NCBI GenBank assembly: GCA_011033025.1
Contig: WFMF01000006.1
Span: forward strand, 1,550,001-1,614,000
From: Beroe forskalii
Taxonomy: Eukaryota; Ctenophora; Nuda; Beroida; Beroidae
Direction: 5' to 3'
Length of the DNA stretch: 64,000 bases
Positions 37,365-49,079 of this stretch are shown here, in pieces. Under the pieces are notes generated by a model that did not search any database, was not told where the DNA came from, and saw nothing but the letters and a program-made list of their open reading frames with translations. The position numbers and the translations under genes are program-made. Position 1 is the first letter of the stretch, and each line of letters starts with the position of its first letter.

Positions 37365-37503
37365 ATTGTTAAGAACCGGAGTTTAACTGCACTTGCTGTC
37401 GTTATTATAATTGGTATAATAACTGGGTCTATATTTGGCATTCTTCAAAGCCAGGGAAAAGATTTTGATTCTGAAGATCAGAATAACTCAACTGATGACT
37501 CAG
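37365..37503 (+). CDS. Orphan exon coding a membrane segment
   Basis: A TCTTTCAG acceptor and a CTCAG/GTACT donor bracket a 139-base open stretch reading IVKNRSLTALAVV, then a strongly hydrophobic IIIGIITGSIFGIL segment and an acidic tail with NNST (an N-glycosylation sequon). It looks like the signal-anchor exon of a type II membrane protein. No partner exon was found, and a 2.2 kb repeat element starts 50 bases downstream. It could be chance or a gene remnant. Confidence 0.35.
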
Positions 37504-37964
37504 GTACTCTTGCGACGAAATTGTGTCGAAAAATTAACCGATTGTTTCATTAAGGGGGCCGGGGGTCTGAGGATGGTTTTCGGGTTTTTATTGTTTCTGA
37601 TAGAGGAAAACGCCAGCTACCAGTATGTTTTTACCCCATGTTAAAATATTGTTCCTAGTTATGAAGTTATGAATTTTTCAAATCGTGATTTTGCCTGTAA
37701 TTACAGTGCGCGTGCAAACTTCTAACGCGATTTGCCGAAAATCATCTTTAAGATCTATCTCCTCCTACAGTTTTTGAGTAAAACCCCTGAAGCTTGGTAG
37801 TTATGTTCTAGGGCATAAACTAAAACTTTTGATCGGTCAGATTTTTGATTTAGGCCTCAGAAGTGAAAATATGGGCTTTTGAAATTTAAAAATCGTCATT
37901 TTGACCAACTTTTGGACAGGAGCCAACTTTGAAAATTCATATTTTCACTTCTGAGGCCTAAATC

Positions 37965-38033
37965 AACAAGAATTGTGCCTGCCGTCATAATTCTAGTTTT
38001 TCACCGTTCCCGTATGCAGGCGCTTAGTTTCCC
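37965..38033 (+). repeat. GCGCCTGC hairpin repeat, copy 3
   Basis: AACAAGAATTGTGCCTGCC to GCAGGCGCTTAGTTTCC; sits at the centre of the surrounding foldback element. Confidence 0.7.
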
Positions 38034-38144
38034 TCCCCGTCATCAGAAGAGAAGAAATCACTCGAACTCTCGAAGATGAATAACAGCTAATTCACTAATT
38101 AACTAATTAAAGTTCCTTGCAACGTACGCGCATAACTTCAGATG

Positions 38145-38826
38145 AATTCACACGTGAATAATGTTTGTGCGGGCGCACACCATTAAATTTGAGCTTGCCA
38201 AGACGATATCAAGAGAAACGAAGGCTAAGCTGGGCTAAGTCGCGCCGTTGCTATGGATACAGATATTCTGCACGTGCAGATTATGATCAGTTCTATGCGA
38301 GTGCTTTCTGATATACGTTGTTGATTGCTGCGTTTTAGCGTTGGAAAGAACGACGTGTTTACTGTTTTTCATTTGAAATTCAAGATCTGGAAATAGAGAA
38401 CGGGTATGGCTGGCATCGTGGAGGCTATTTCCGTTAGCATCTCTTCATAAATCTGTGACAGACGTCTGTCGATTTAAATCAATGCTGAGTTGATGGTAAC
38501 GGAAAAATGTGAATTTACAGCAATTTAAGATTGAACAAAATCAAAATCAAATTGAATCGAATTTGGGCATAGCACATTGTGATTTAGGAATACTGCTCTT
38601 GGCGTAAATCAATGCTTTGATTCAACGTTTAGTATGAGTACGATCATCGGTTTTAATTTTCAGATTTGAATTCATCATACAAGCAAATTATAATGATCAG
38701 AACTTGCACGGTTCAGCATAACTAAAAATATCCAACGAATAATGGTAAATTCTGCTCCTTCATAAACTTTTTGAGAGCTTATTATTTGGTCCTGTATTAT
38801 CTAGCAGGCCCAACGGGCCTTTCTAG
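38145..38826 (+). mobile_element. Helitron-like unit, long type
   Basis: Matches 28103-28790 nearly throughout (GAGCTTGCCAAG, GTTGCTATGGATACAG, CTGCACGTGCAGATTAT, GATTTAAATCAATGCTGAG). It ends CTAGCAGGCCCAACGGGCCT followed by TTCTAG. Confidence 0.7.
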
Positions 38827-39384
38827 TGATAAATAAAAATGGTTTTTACTCCGAGATGATCAATATTATTGATTATCAATAATATTGGATTTTGTTCATC
38901 ATATTTCTTCGAAAAGAACTTTGACGATTCATTTCAGCTGTCAAATTGCATCGATTGCTTTAAATCTTTATTGTCGTATCAATTGGATTATTATTTCCCG
39001 AAAAGCTGAAATAGTTGTTGCCTACTTTTGTTGTTCAAAATGTCAGTAATAAAGTTAGAACTTTAGAAAGTTAATCATAATAAAGTTCACTCCTCGGCCT
39101 TATGTTCTATTTGGCCCAAGGAGTGAATCACTGATGTTCTGATAAGCGCTTTTCTGACAGCTGATTAAATCTGGGCTAAATCAGTCGTTCATAGTCGAGC
39201 ACCTGTCAGCCTGAAAGTTAAAGAATCATGAATTATGAAAATTGGTGAGGACGGACGGACACCGGCCGTCATGCGCGCGCGCACGTGCAAGCGAATACTG
39301 CATTCTGATTGGTTGTGAGCATGGTTACCACACTTGAGGTAGTATGTACAAATTGTCCGGGCACTTTCTGAACTTGTCCATTGC

Positions 39385-39440
39385 CAACCCTCCTCAATGC
39401 CTTTTTGTATACACAAAAAGGCCATTGGGGAGGGAAAAAA
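39385..39440. repeat. CCCTCC..GGGAGGG hairpin repeat
   Basis: AACCCTCCTCAATGCCTTTT pairs with AAAAGGCCATTGGGGAGGG around a short loop. Relatives occur at 40625-40680 and near 48820-48845. Confidence 0.6.
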
Positions 39441-40112
39441 TTTGACCGATCAAAAGTTAGTTTTGTTTTATGCCCTAGAACATAACTACCAAGTTTCAAG
39501 GGTTTTCCTCAAAAACTGTTGAAGGAGATAGATTCTAAAGTTAATTTTCGGCAAAATGCGTCGTAAGTTTGCGTGCGCACTGTAATTGCAGGCAAAATCG
39601 TGATGTGAAAAATTTATAACTTCCGCTGGGAACAATATTTTTACATGGGGTAAAAACCTACTGGTAGCTGGCTTTCTCCCCTATCAGAAACAACAAAAAA
39701 CGGAAATCGACCTCGGACTCCCCCGGCCCCCTCAATATAATAAAACCTTACGGCTTACACGTTGTCACGTTTGTTTAACTTTAAGGCATATTTTCTTCTA
39801 ATTTCCTGCAATTTCTGGCAACTGTCTTTTTTTGATTAGCGATAATTATTGCCAAAGAAGCGTTAATTGCCGCTTTATTAGAAAAAAGCCGTTAATAAAC
39901 CGTTTTCAGTGCCCAGAAAAAAACACTTAATCACCACTAATTGCCGGTTTTTCTTGACGGTGATGGCTAAAAAGCGATAATTAGCGATAATTTACTAAAG
40001 ATAAGCGATGATAAGTTATATCACTGCTCTCTTATCTCTCAGATTACCGTTAATAATCGATTCCTGTGCGGTTTTTCCCTATCATGAATAGAGTGCTTAT
40101 TACAACTATTAA

Positions 40113-40624
40113 GTGGGCCGGGGGGGGGGGTCCGAAGTCGGTTTCCTGTTTTTTGTTGTTTCTGATAGAGCAGAACACCAGCTACCAGTAGGTTTTTACC
40201 CCATGTAAAAATATTGTTCCTAGCCGAAGTTATGAATTTTCAAAATCGCGTGTTCGCCTGTAATTACAGTGCGCGCGCAAACTTACAACGCATTTTTGCC
40301 CAAAATTAACTTTAAAATCTATTCCTCCATCAGTTTTTGAGGAAAACCCTTCAAACTTAGTAGTTATGTTCAAGGGCATAAAACAAACTTTCGAATGGTC
40401 AGATTTTTTATTTAGGCCTCTGAAGTGAAAATATGAATTTAAAAAGTTGGCTGCTGTCCAAAAAATGGTCAAAAATGACGATTTTCAAATTTCAAAAAGC
40501 CCATATTTTCACTTCTGAGGCTTAAATCAAAAATCTGACCGATCAAAACTTTTCTTTTATGCCCTAGAACATAACTACTAAGTTTTACGGGGTTTTCTCA
40601 AAAACTGTAGGAGGAGATAGATTT
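40113..40624. mobile_element. GGGGGCCGGGGG family element, copy 2, truncated
   Basis: Starts after TTAA (40109-40112) with GTGGGCCGGGGGG and follows the left arm and centre of the 37.5 kb element. It is cut near 40624 by the CCCTCCCC hairpin repeat. Confidence 0.7.
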
Positions 40625-41037
40625 TTTCCCTCCCCAACGCCTTTTTGCCTCACAAAAAGGCATTGGAGAGGGTTGGCAGAGATCGTGGTTTGGGAAGGTG
40701 ATGAATAGGATATGTGTATAGCAGCTCCATGTTTCCAATACAACTACTGCAATTTCTGAAAAGTGCCCGGAAAACCGAAAATGGTTGTGGTGTAAAAACG
40801 TCATAAAAGTGGCGTAAAAACGTCATAAAAGTGGTGTAAAAACGTCATACAGACCAGTCTCCTAGCAACTCTCCCATTTGCGCGCGCACGACGCGCGCTA
40901 TCAAACGCTTGCGGAGATCATGTATTGTTGACGTATGTTCGTGCGCGGCGCTGAATGAGTCAAACAGTGCGCCACAGTATGCAACTAGTAACCATTACCA
41001 GTGGAATGAATAAGTTACTGAGCGCCCATTGTCCATA

Positions 41038-44000
41038 CTGCAGTAGCGGAGGGCAAGGTCGTGTGCATTTCATTGTCCAGAAGTTTGCTCAACGGTTTTC
41101 GGTACTTTAGACCATGCTGAACAAAACGTACCTGCTGCCCTTCGATGAATTGACGTCAGGAGGGGGTGATATGGCCACGCCCATTTTTGTCCTTATGCAG
41201 TGTTATGAAACCAGATTATTTCGACTTCTGATCGTCATAGAGACTTTGGAATTGATCCAGAGCGTCTATCTCGTCGAAAGGAACAACTTTTTTCTCTGAC
41301 AACTTTTTTTTTGTCAGATAATTATTTAATTGACCAATTAGCTAATTGGGCAATTTTCAAAAATTCGAAAAAAAAATTTTCGGCTAAAAATGATCAAAAT
41401 TGCCTGAAACGAAGAAAAAAGTGGTTTTGAAGAATGTTTTGAAAATTTTTTGACTTAGAAAATTTTCTCGACAGAAAAATTTCGAGCGAAAAAAATCTAA
41501 ATTTTCATTTTTCATCCTTTGATAACTTTGTTCAACAACCTTTGACTTCTAAAAGTCACTGTAACTGCTTTAAGATGTTCTGGCAGCATATTTTGACAGC
41601 TCCTACTGGAAGTGTGCTCTCTATGGAACTGGGCTGATAAGCAGGTAACCATCCCTTTTTCTGTCCACTCCAACCATGACGCTCAGAGAGCTGCCTCTAC
41701 CGTCTAAACGTGGAAGCACTAAGCAGGAGCTGAAAAGGAAAGCTATAGCAACTGACCTTATACTCCAAGACAATGTTTGGCTGCTTTAAGCCACTGTTAT
41801 GGCGTTTTGTTGCCCTCACAGCATATTCTGACAGCTCCTGCTGGAAGTGTGCTATCTTTGGAACTGGTTGCACAGCCAGGATCACCACTGTTTACAAGCA
41901 GGTGACTGCCCCTGTTCTTGACCACCCCAACCATAGTGCTTAGAGAGCCGCTTCCACTGTCTACATGCAGAAGCGGGATCTGAGAGTAAAGCTGTAGCAA
42001 CTGCCCATGCCCCCCCCCCCAATAAACGTGTTGCTGCTAATGCCCCCACTTGAGGCCAAGGCCAAGATGGGGTTCCTTCCAAGATGGGAAAGGATAATCC
42101 CCAAGACCTGGAACACCCATTAACCTACCTGACTAAATTCTCTCTCACAACAACCAGTGCCTCCTGCTGTATTACTCCTGAAGAACCGAACATTCACCAA
42201 TGCTGCAGCCATCGTGGACTACAATCACTGGATTATGGATGACACCCAAATTTCTTCCTTCTACAAGCATTTCTTCACCATCCAAGACTTCTTCCCAGAC
42301 GGGGACTGTCCTTCTATTCCGTGTTCTAATCTTTTTTCTTGCGGAAAGTTGACATCTGGGATCCCTACCATTTACCAACCCTTCATCAATCCTCCTGGAT
42401 CACGAGCTGGCAATCCAAATTCTGTGGCCTTCTACCAAGGGTTTCGGCTTGCACTTTAAACAGTTACTTTTAAAGCCGAGCAGAACTTCTGGATGAGTTG
42501 GTGTCAGTTTGAGAACTCGCCAATCAGAGCTGAGGACTTAGTCAACTGTCAAGATTGAAGCCTTTCCTTTGTTCAGTGGGTGATGTTGACAAGACTCAGC
42601 TTTGGAGAAATTTCAATCCTTTTCGGTCTTCTCCTTGCAAACATAGCAGTCTTCACTATTTGCTTTCTCAAATAAGCGCCATACTGCTGATGCCTTGACT
42701 GTAATTAATCTGAAGATATTGCCAACTGCCAAGATGGGCTTTCAAGAACTTTCACAGAGTGCGAGCCCTCAGCAATTATGGGGGACTGTGGGGGAGACTC
42801 AGGGAAGCGCTGTGCTGTCTGCTGATTCCACATGCTGTGGCTGAAGATCATGGGTGTTGTTATAGAGGTCCCAAAACAAGTATTCTCAAAGTAGGAGGAG
42901 AAGGCAGCCATGTCTACATCGAGAAGGGGCTCTATGTTTTTATGAAGGTTTCTATTCCAACAGCTGTAACAGCCAATGACAGGAATCAAATGATAAAAGT
43001 GTAATCAATCTAGTGAGGGCTAAGGAAGTGTAATCGGCCATACTTTAATATTGCAATAGGCAGCTCCTAATTTAACCCTCCCGCACAGTTTCCTGTACGC
43101 TCTGCTGAGAGTTCTCACCGATAGGCACAACCGGGAATCAAAACACCAGCCTTTCGATTGAAAGTACGATGCCTAAACCACTGCCCTACCAGAATTCTCC
43201 CAACTCTGTCAACATCACCTGCTGGAATGAAGAAGATAGCTCCATTCTTGGCGACGTCCTCTCTGATTGGTGATCGTGGCTGTGCAACCAGTTCCAAAGA
43301 GAGCACACTTCCAGCAGGAGCTGTCAGAATATGCTGTGAGAGCAACAAAACGCCATAACAGTGGCTTGAAGCAGCCAAACATTGTCTTGGAGTATAAGGT
43401 CAGTTGCTATAGCTTTCCTTTACAGCTCCTGCTTAGTGCTTCCACGTTTAGACGGTAGAGGCAGCTCTCTGAGCGTCATGGTTGGAGTGGACAGAAAAAG
43501 GGATGGTTACCTGCTATCAGCCCAGTTCCATAGAGAGCACACTTCCAGTAGGAGCTGTCAAAATATGCTGCCAGAACATCTTAAAGCAGTTACAGTGACT
43601 TTTAGAAGTCAAAGGTTGTTGGACAAAGTTATCAAAGGATGAAAAATGAAAATTTAGATTTTTTTTCGCTCGAAATTTTTCTGTCGAGAAAATTTTCTAA
43701 GTCAAAAAATTTTCAAAACATTCTTCAAAACCACTTTTTTTCTTCGTTTCAGGCAATTTTGATCATTTTTAGCCGAAATTTTTTTTTTCGAATTTTTGAA
43801 AATTGCCCAATTAGCTAATTGGTCAATTAAATAATTATCTGACAAAAAAGTTGTCAGAGAAAAAGTTGTTCCTTTCGACGAGATAGACGCTCTGGATCAA
43901 TTCCAAAGTCTCTATGACGATCAGAAGTCGAAATAATCTGGTTTCATAACACTGCATAAGGACAAAAATGGGCGTGGCCATATCACCCCTCCTGACGTCA

Positions 44001-44113
44001 ATTCATCGAAGGGCAGCAGGTACGTTTTGTTCAGCATGGTCTAAAGTACCGAAAACCGTTGAGCAAACTTCTGGACAATGAAATGCACACGACCTTGCCC
44101 TTAGCTACTGCAG
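41038..44113. mobile_element. 3.1 kb foldback element, TA target, with loop cargo
   Basis: Ends CTGCAGTAGC and its complement, flanked by TA on both sides (41036-41037, 44114-44115). The inverted arms are about 0.8 kb and nearly identical (41050-41860 and 43290-44105). Each arm holds a partly duplicated block of about 215 bases with CAGCATATTCTGACAGCTCC. The loop (about 42000-43280) is single-copy here, and its open frames show no known domain. No transposase was seen. Confidence 0.8.
43110..43195 (-). repeat. tRNA-like SINE head in the foldback loop
   Basis: On the minus strand TGGTAGGGCAGTGG (A-box-like) is followed at tRNA spacing by a TTTTGATTCCC B-box-like block, with a CTTTCAATCG anticodon-arm remnant. 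It is degenerate. Confidence 0.45.
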
Positions 44114-44430
44114 TACCAAGAGCTGTTTCATGAGAAAGCAAACATATAATTGTTTCCATCTTCAATCTAGTTGAAGTGCCAAGATTCTGCGCTTACGCCG
44201 CGCACTCGAGCTCTGTGCAGCGTGCGCCATGTGTGATGTGATACGAATATGGGGATCTCTTACAGTTGCCTTTTTGCAATTAATGCAACAGTATCACTAC
44301 GCGCCGTTAGATTAGCGTATATTATACTTTTACTAGCTTACTAGGAGTAGGACAGCGTGCATGTTCGCATTGTATCATGATACTAATAAGTCAACATAAT
44401 AATAAGGCAACATAAATTTCGGGGGAGGGA

Positions 44431-44496
44431 AATTAAGCGCCTGCATAAGGGAACAACATACAAACAACAGTTGTGCTTGCAGGCGCAATTCTTGTT
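44431..44496 (-). repeat. GCGCCTGC hairpin repeat, copy 4
   Basis: AATTAAGCGCCTGCATAAGG to GCAGGCGCAATTCTTGTT, inverted orientation. Confidence 0.7.
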
Positions 44497-44499
44497 AAG

Positions 44500-45150
44500 A
44501 TGATTTTTGGCAATTCGCGTTTACGCGCGCACTGTAATTACAGTCGAAATCGTGATTTGAAAAATACATAATTTTGGCTAGGAAAAATATTTTAACATGT
44601 GGTAAAAACCTAATGGTATCTGGCATTCTCCCCTATCAGAAACAACGAAAACCTGAAAATCGACCTCGTACCCCCCCCCCCGACCTCGTACCCCCGGCCC
44701 CCTTAATCCATTTTAAAACCGCTTATTGGCAATATTAAATAAGGGGGCCGGGGGGGTCTGAGGTCTATTTCCGGTTTTTTGTTGTTTCTGATAGAGCAGA
44801 ACGCCAGCTACCAGTATGTTTTATCCCATGAAAAAATATTGTTCCTAGCCGATGTTATAAATTTTTCAAATCGCTAGTTCACCTGTAATTACAGTACGCG
44901 CGTGAACTTTCGACGCGATTTGCCGACAATCAACTTTAAAATCTATCTTCTCCTACAAATTTTGGAGAAAACCCTTGAAACTTGGTAATGTTCTAGGGCA
45001 TAAAACTCAACTTTTAAAACTCAATTCATATTTTCACTTCTGAGGCCTATAACAAAAATCGGCTCGATACAAAGTTGAGTTACATATGCCCTAGAACTAC
45101 CAAGTTTCAAGGGTTTTCAAAAAAGTGTTTTCCATTTTTCCAAAAATATG
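44500..45150. mobile_element. Two GGGGGCCGGGGG family fragments, tail to head
   Basis: 44500-44702 is a right arm ending CCCCCGGCCCCC before TTAA. 44743-45150 is a left arm starting GGGGGCCGGGGGGG and running to the centre. A further left-end fragment is at 45489-45560. Confidence 0.7.
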
Positions 45151-45580
45151 GCTTGAGCCCCCCTTAAATGAATGGGAGAGCCAGAAACAGCACGAAACTA
45201 AAAACCCGTATCGGATCTCCGATGTACTTCATATTTTACTTTATGTTATAATTTATATTATGTTATTATTTAGATTATACCAATTCAAACAATGAACCCG
45301 TCAAACCAATGCACCAAGGATAACACGATAATCATCATCCAATTTATATAATTTCATAAAAAGATTCATTAACATTACGTGGTAGATATCAACAGTGATA
45401 ACGATATCAACAGCACAACCAATGGAGATTTCTGGCCCATCAGTCTTACAGGTACACATTAACTTTCTGCCATTATCAACTTCAAAAGGGGGCCGGAGGG
45501 GAGTCTGAGGTGAAATTTCAGTCTTTTGTTGTTTTTTATAGAACTGAACGCTTGCAACGTGTAGGTGTCTACCGACTCTA

Positions 45581-45648
45581 ACAAGAATTGCGCCTGTCGG
45601 TGCATTTCTTGCCGTTCGTTGTTCCCGTATGCAGGTGCTTAATTTCCC
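45581..45648 (+). repeat. GCGCCTGC hairpin repeat, copy 5
   Basis: AACAAGAATTGCGCCTGTCGG to GCAGGTGCTTAATTTCC, with a few differences from the other copies. Confidence 0.7.
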
Positions 45649-45881
45649 TTTCCTATGTGCTTGATTTAACGCGCGCATGCACCTGGGCGTATGATCGGTA
45701 CGGATGCACGTGGCAAATTTTGCGCACGCTATTCACCACAATTCGTAGAAGTCTTCGTCGTTTTGTTGCGCGCCGTTTCCAGCTTCATAACCACGGGCTC
45801 CATTTTTGTTACGCCTGACATTTTCTTTGCTGCTGATATCAAGTTATCGCATTTCATGGTTATTGTTGCACTAGCAGGCCC

Positions 45882-45993
45882 GGTGAATGTTGATTTCAAA
45901 GGAGCAAACGACGAAAGTTGCGGCGCGCTCGTGGTTAGGTGAATGTTGATTCCAAAGGAGCAAACGACGAAAGTTGCGACACGCTCGTGGTTA
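45882..45993 (+). repeat. 56-base tandem duplication
   Basis: Two near-identical units starting GGTGAATGTTGATT and ending CGCTCGTGGTTA, directly after a truncated CTAGCAGGCCCGG Helitron-like terminus at 45871. Confidence 0.75.
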
Positions 45994-46577
45994 GGCATTA
46001 GGAAACAATAACACATTGTTTGACTGGTCTTACCGTGAATTATGATTTTTCCTTCATTCGTATACTGAATAAAGCTGCGTTAGAAATGGAAATAAATTAA
46101 AAATTAATTTTAGGCCTTGCCTGGTGCGCGTTCAGACTAAGCGCAAAATCAAATTCATAATTTTACGCCACGCATTTCGTCTTGTAAGTTCGTAACTATA
46201 TCTGAAATAACTTTGCGACGTGTGCAGAGTTTCTGCGTTGCGCGCAAGATTAGAATTCGCGCGCGCGTCGTGTTTTGTTAGTTCAACAATTTTGTTTTCC
46301 CTTACGTTTACGTGAAGTGTTCTGAATCGAAATTCTTGAACTTCTCATTAATTTTGAAACACGTCGAGACGTAGGAACATCGTTCGATGCGAATTTATTT
46401 CATCTACTGTTTAGATATTTTTTGTAATAACTTCCTACTTTCCTAAGCGTCCGATAATTGTCGTCCTAAATAATCCTAGATGCCTCATAAACTACAAATT
46501 TAAAAACATCAACATTTAAAAGCAACATCTCGACAGCTTAAGTCACTAACGTAATAGTAACACTACTTTACGAACTA

Positions 46578-48235
46578 CTTTATGTTGCACGTGCGCAAAT
46601 ATTCAATCTCCATAGCAACGGCACCTCCTTTCTCACGTTTGCATTCGTTTTCCTTGATATTTTCTTGGCAAGCTCAAATTTAAACTGTGCGCCCGCACAT
46701 ACATAATTCACGTGCCATCTCCAAATTATATAATAGACTAGCAGGCCCGTCGGGCCTGCAAATACAAAGCTCACTCGGCGCTGCTACGCAGCACCTCGTT
46801 CGCAAGATTCAAATCAACTAAATACTTTTTACCGCATCAAAAAATATCAATCACATCAAAAGTTATTACGGATCAACGTATTCAAAACAGCATTAAAGAG
46901 AAATAAACGCGCGCGCAATATGTAACCATAGCAACGCGCGCGCCTATATCCATACTGCACGTGCACGCTCCAAAATGTGTCTACAAAAGGACAAAATACG
47001 TGACGGAGGTACATAATACAGAGGTTGCGAAATTATTATATACTAGCAGGCCCGTAGGGCCTGCAAATACACAGCTCACTCGGCGCTGCTACGCAGCACC
47101 TCGTTCGTAAAATTCAAATCCACCAAATACTTTTTACCGCGTCAAAAAATTCCAATCAGACCAAAAGTTATTACGGATCAACGTATTCAAAACAGCATTG
47201 AACAGAAATGAACACGCGCGCTCAATATGTAACCATAGCAACGCGCGCGCATATATCCATACTGCATGTGCACGCTTCAAAATGTGTCTACAAAAGGACA
47301 AAAAACGTGACGGAGTACATAATACAGAGGTTGCAAAATTATATTAGAGACTAGCAGGCCCGTTAGGCCTGCTAATGCACAGCTCACTCGGCGCTGCTAC
47401 GCAGCACCTCGTTCGCAAAATTCCGATCAACTGAATACTTTTTATCGCATCAAAAAATTCCAATCAGTTCAAAAGTTACTACGGATCAACGTATTCAAAA
47501 CAGCATTAAACAGAAATGAACGCGGGCGCGCAATATGTAACCATAGCAACGCGCGCGCATATATCCATACTGCACGTGCACGCTTCAAAATGTGTCTACA
47601 AAAGGACAAAAAACGTGACGGACGTACAATATACAGAGGTTGCGAAATTATATTAGAGACTAGCAGGCCCGTTGGGCCTGCTAGTATACAGCTCACTCGG
47701 CGCTGCTACGCAGCACCTCGTTCACAAATTTGAAACCCTACAATTCAAATCACCTAAATATTTTTTAGCGCATCAAAAATTCCAATCATATCAAAAGTTA
47801 TGAAGCTCCGAAATCAAAACAGCATTTAACAGTAATGAACGCGCGCGCAATTAATCTGCACGTGCAATTTCCCCCATTGTACGCGCGTTGCCATGGGGCG
47901 TGACGTACAGAAAACATACACAATCTGCGAAATTATAAGTAAGACTAGCAGGCCCGTTGTGCCTGCAAATACACAGCTCGCAAATTTCAACCAATGCGAT
48001 TCAAATCAACTAAAAAAAATTTACCGCATCAAAAAACTCCGATCCGTTCAAAAGTTATTAGAGATCGCGCAACGTAATCAAAACACCATTAACAGAAATG
48101 AGCGCGCGCGCAATTCTCCGTGCACGTGTCACCATGGTTACCCGTACAAATCGTTATGCGCGCGCGTTCCGAAGATGTTTCCGCCGTTACGACGAACAGA
48201 AAAACAGAGGTTCGGTTGCGAAATTATATAAGAGA
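46578..48235 (-). mobile_element. Head-to-tail array of Helitron-like units, minus orientation
   Basis: A truncated long-type 5' end (46578-46737) is followed by five units: 46738-47042, 47043-47350, 47351-47659, 47660-47944 and 47945-48235. Each begins (on plus) with CTAGCAGGCCCGT..GGCCTGC, continues with CGGCGCTGCTACGCAGCACC and ATAGCAACGCGCGCGC, and ends in AAATTATA-type sequence, usually closing AGA. Unit lengths are 285-309 bases and junctions are immediate. The fifth lacks the CGGCGCTGC block. Confidence 0.85.
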
Positions 48236-48544
48236 TAAGATCCCGCCTCCTGTTGCATGAATTCAGAGGTCAATAATCATGAAAATATAGAAATGATGTG
48301 CAGGTACCGGAATGAAAAAGATTGCAGATTTGGATATAATTACGGGGTCAACTTCTAATAAATTCCTTGGACCAATCATTATGATTCATCGTCGCACTTA
48401 AATCATGAATTTATTGTCAGTTAGATCCTAAGATGAAAAAAGACTAAATGTTTCAAATTCCAATCAAAACCGTGAAAATCGATAAATATTATAAATTCAT
48501 TATTTCATCGTGAAAAAGTTTGATGAACTCGATCCAGCAAGTTT

Positions 48545-48650
48545 TTGAAAAAGAGTCAATTTCAAGGTTAGAATGACCTGAGCATTGAACCCAAATTCCT
48601 GTCTGCTAGCTGCATCGTACAGTTTTACTCGATGCCACTACACCAATACT
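48545..48650 (-). repeat. tRNA-like SINE, copy 4
   Basis: A-box TTGGTGTAGTGGCATC (48646-48631) and B-box GGGTTCAATGCTC (48592-48580) on the minus strand, with homology to 26405-26515 beyond the promoter boxes. Confidence 0.6.
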
Positions 48651-48845
48651 CCAAAATACTCTGAATTGACTGATATTATAAAGGAGCAATTGCGTGTAAA
48701 GCTTTGCACTGTGTTATGACGTTTTTACACCACAAAATTAACACCACAGAATTAACAGTACGGATAATGGTAGTATACATAAATTCTCACACAATCCTCC
48801 AAACCACGTCCATTGCTAACCCTCTCATTAATTGCCTTTTTGTTA

Positions 48846-49065
48846 TGTTCTTAGCCAAAGTTATGTATTCTTCAAATCGCGATTTCGCCGGTAATTATAG
48901 TGCATGCGTAAATTTCCTCCTCCTACAGTTTTTGAGGAAAACCCTTGAAACGTGGTAGAATGTTCTGGGGCATAAATCAAAACTTTCATTTAGGCCTCAG
49001 AATTAAAATATGAATATTTAAAGTTGGTTCCTGTCCCGAAAATGGTCAAATTTCAAAAATTCATA
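48846..49065. mobile_element. GGGGGCCGGGGG family internal fragment
   Basis: Carries the GTAATTATAGTGCATGCG, GTTTTTGAGGAAAACCC and CATTTAGGCCTCAGA blocks of the family without either terminus. Confidence 0.55.
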
Positions 49066-49079
49066 TTTTTGTCCCCTTT

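Larger units (their letters stand above)
37554..39731. mobile_element. GGGGGCCGGGGG foldback element (TTAA target), with nested inserts
   Basis: Left end GGGGGCCGGGGGTCTGAGG and a right end inverted to it (CCCCCGGCCCCC) flank long inverted arms with ACAGTGCGCG, TATGCCCTAGAACAT and TTAGGCCTCAGAAGTG blocks. TTAA lies at the left edge (37550-37553) and TCAA at the right. The 67-base hairpin repeat (37965-38033) and a Helitron-like unit (38145-38826) are inserted within. TTAA fits piggyBac- or Kolobok-type targeting; no transposase is present. Confidence 0.75.

Noticed and set aside
42157-42459. 100-residue open frame in the foldback loop as a gene
   Set aside because: No family recognised and no supporting exon; mentioned only as possible captured sequence.
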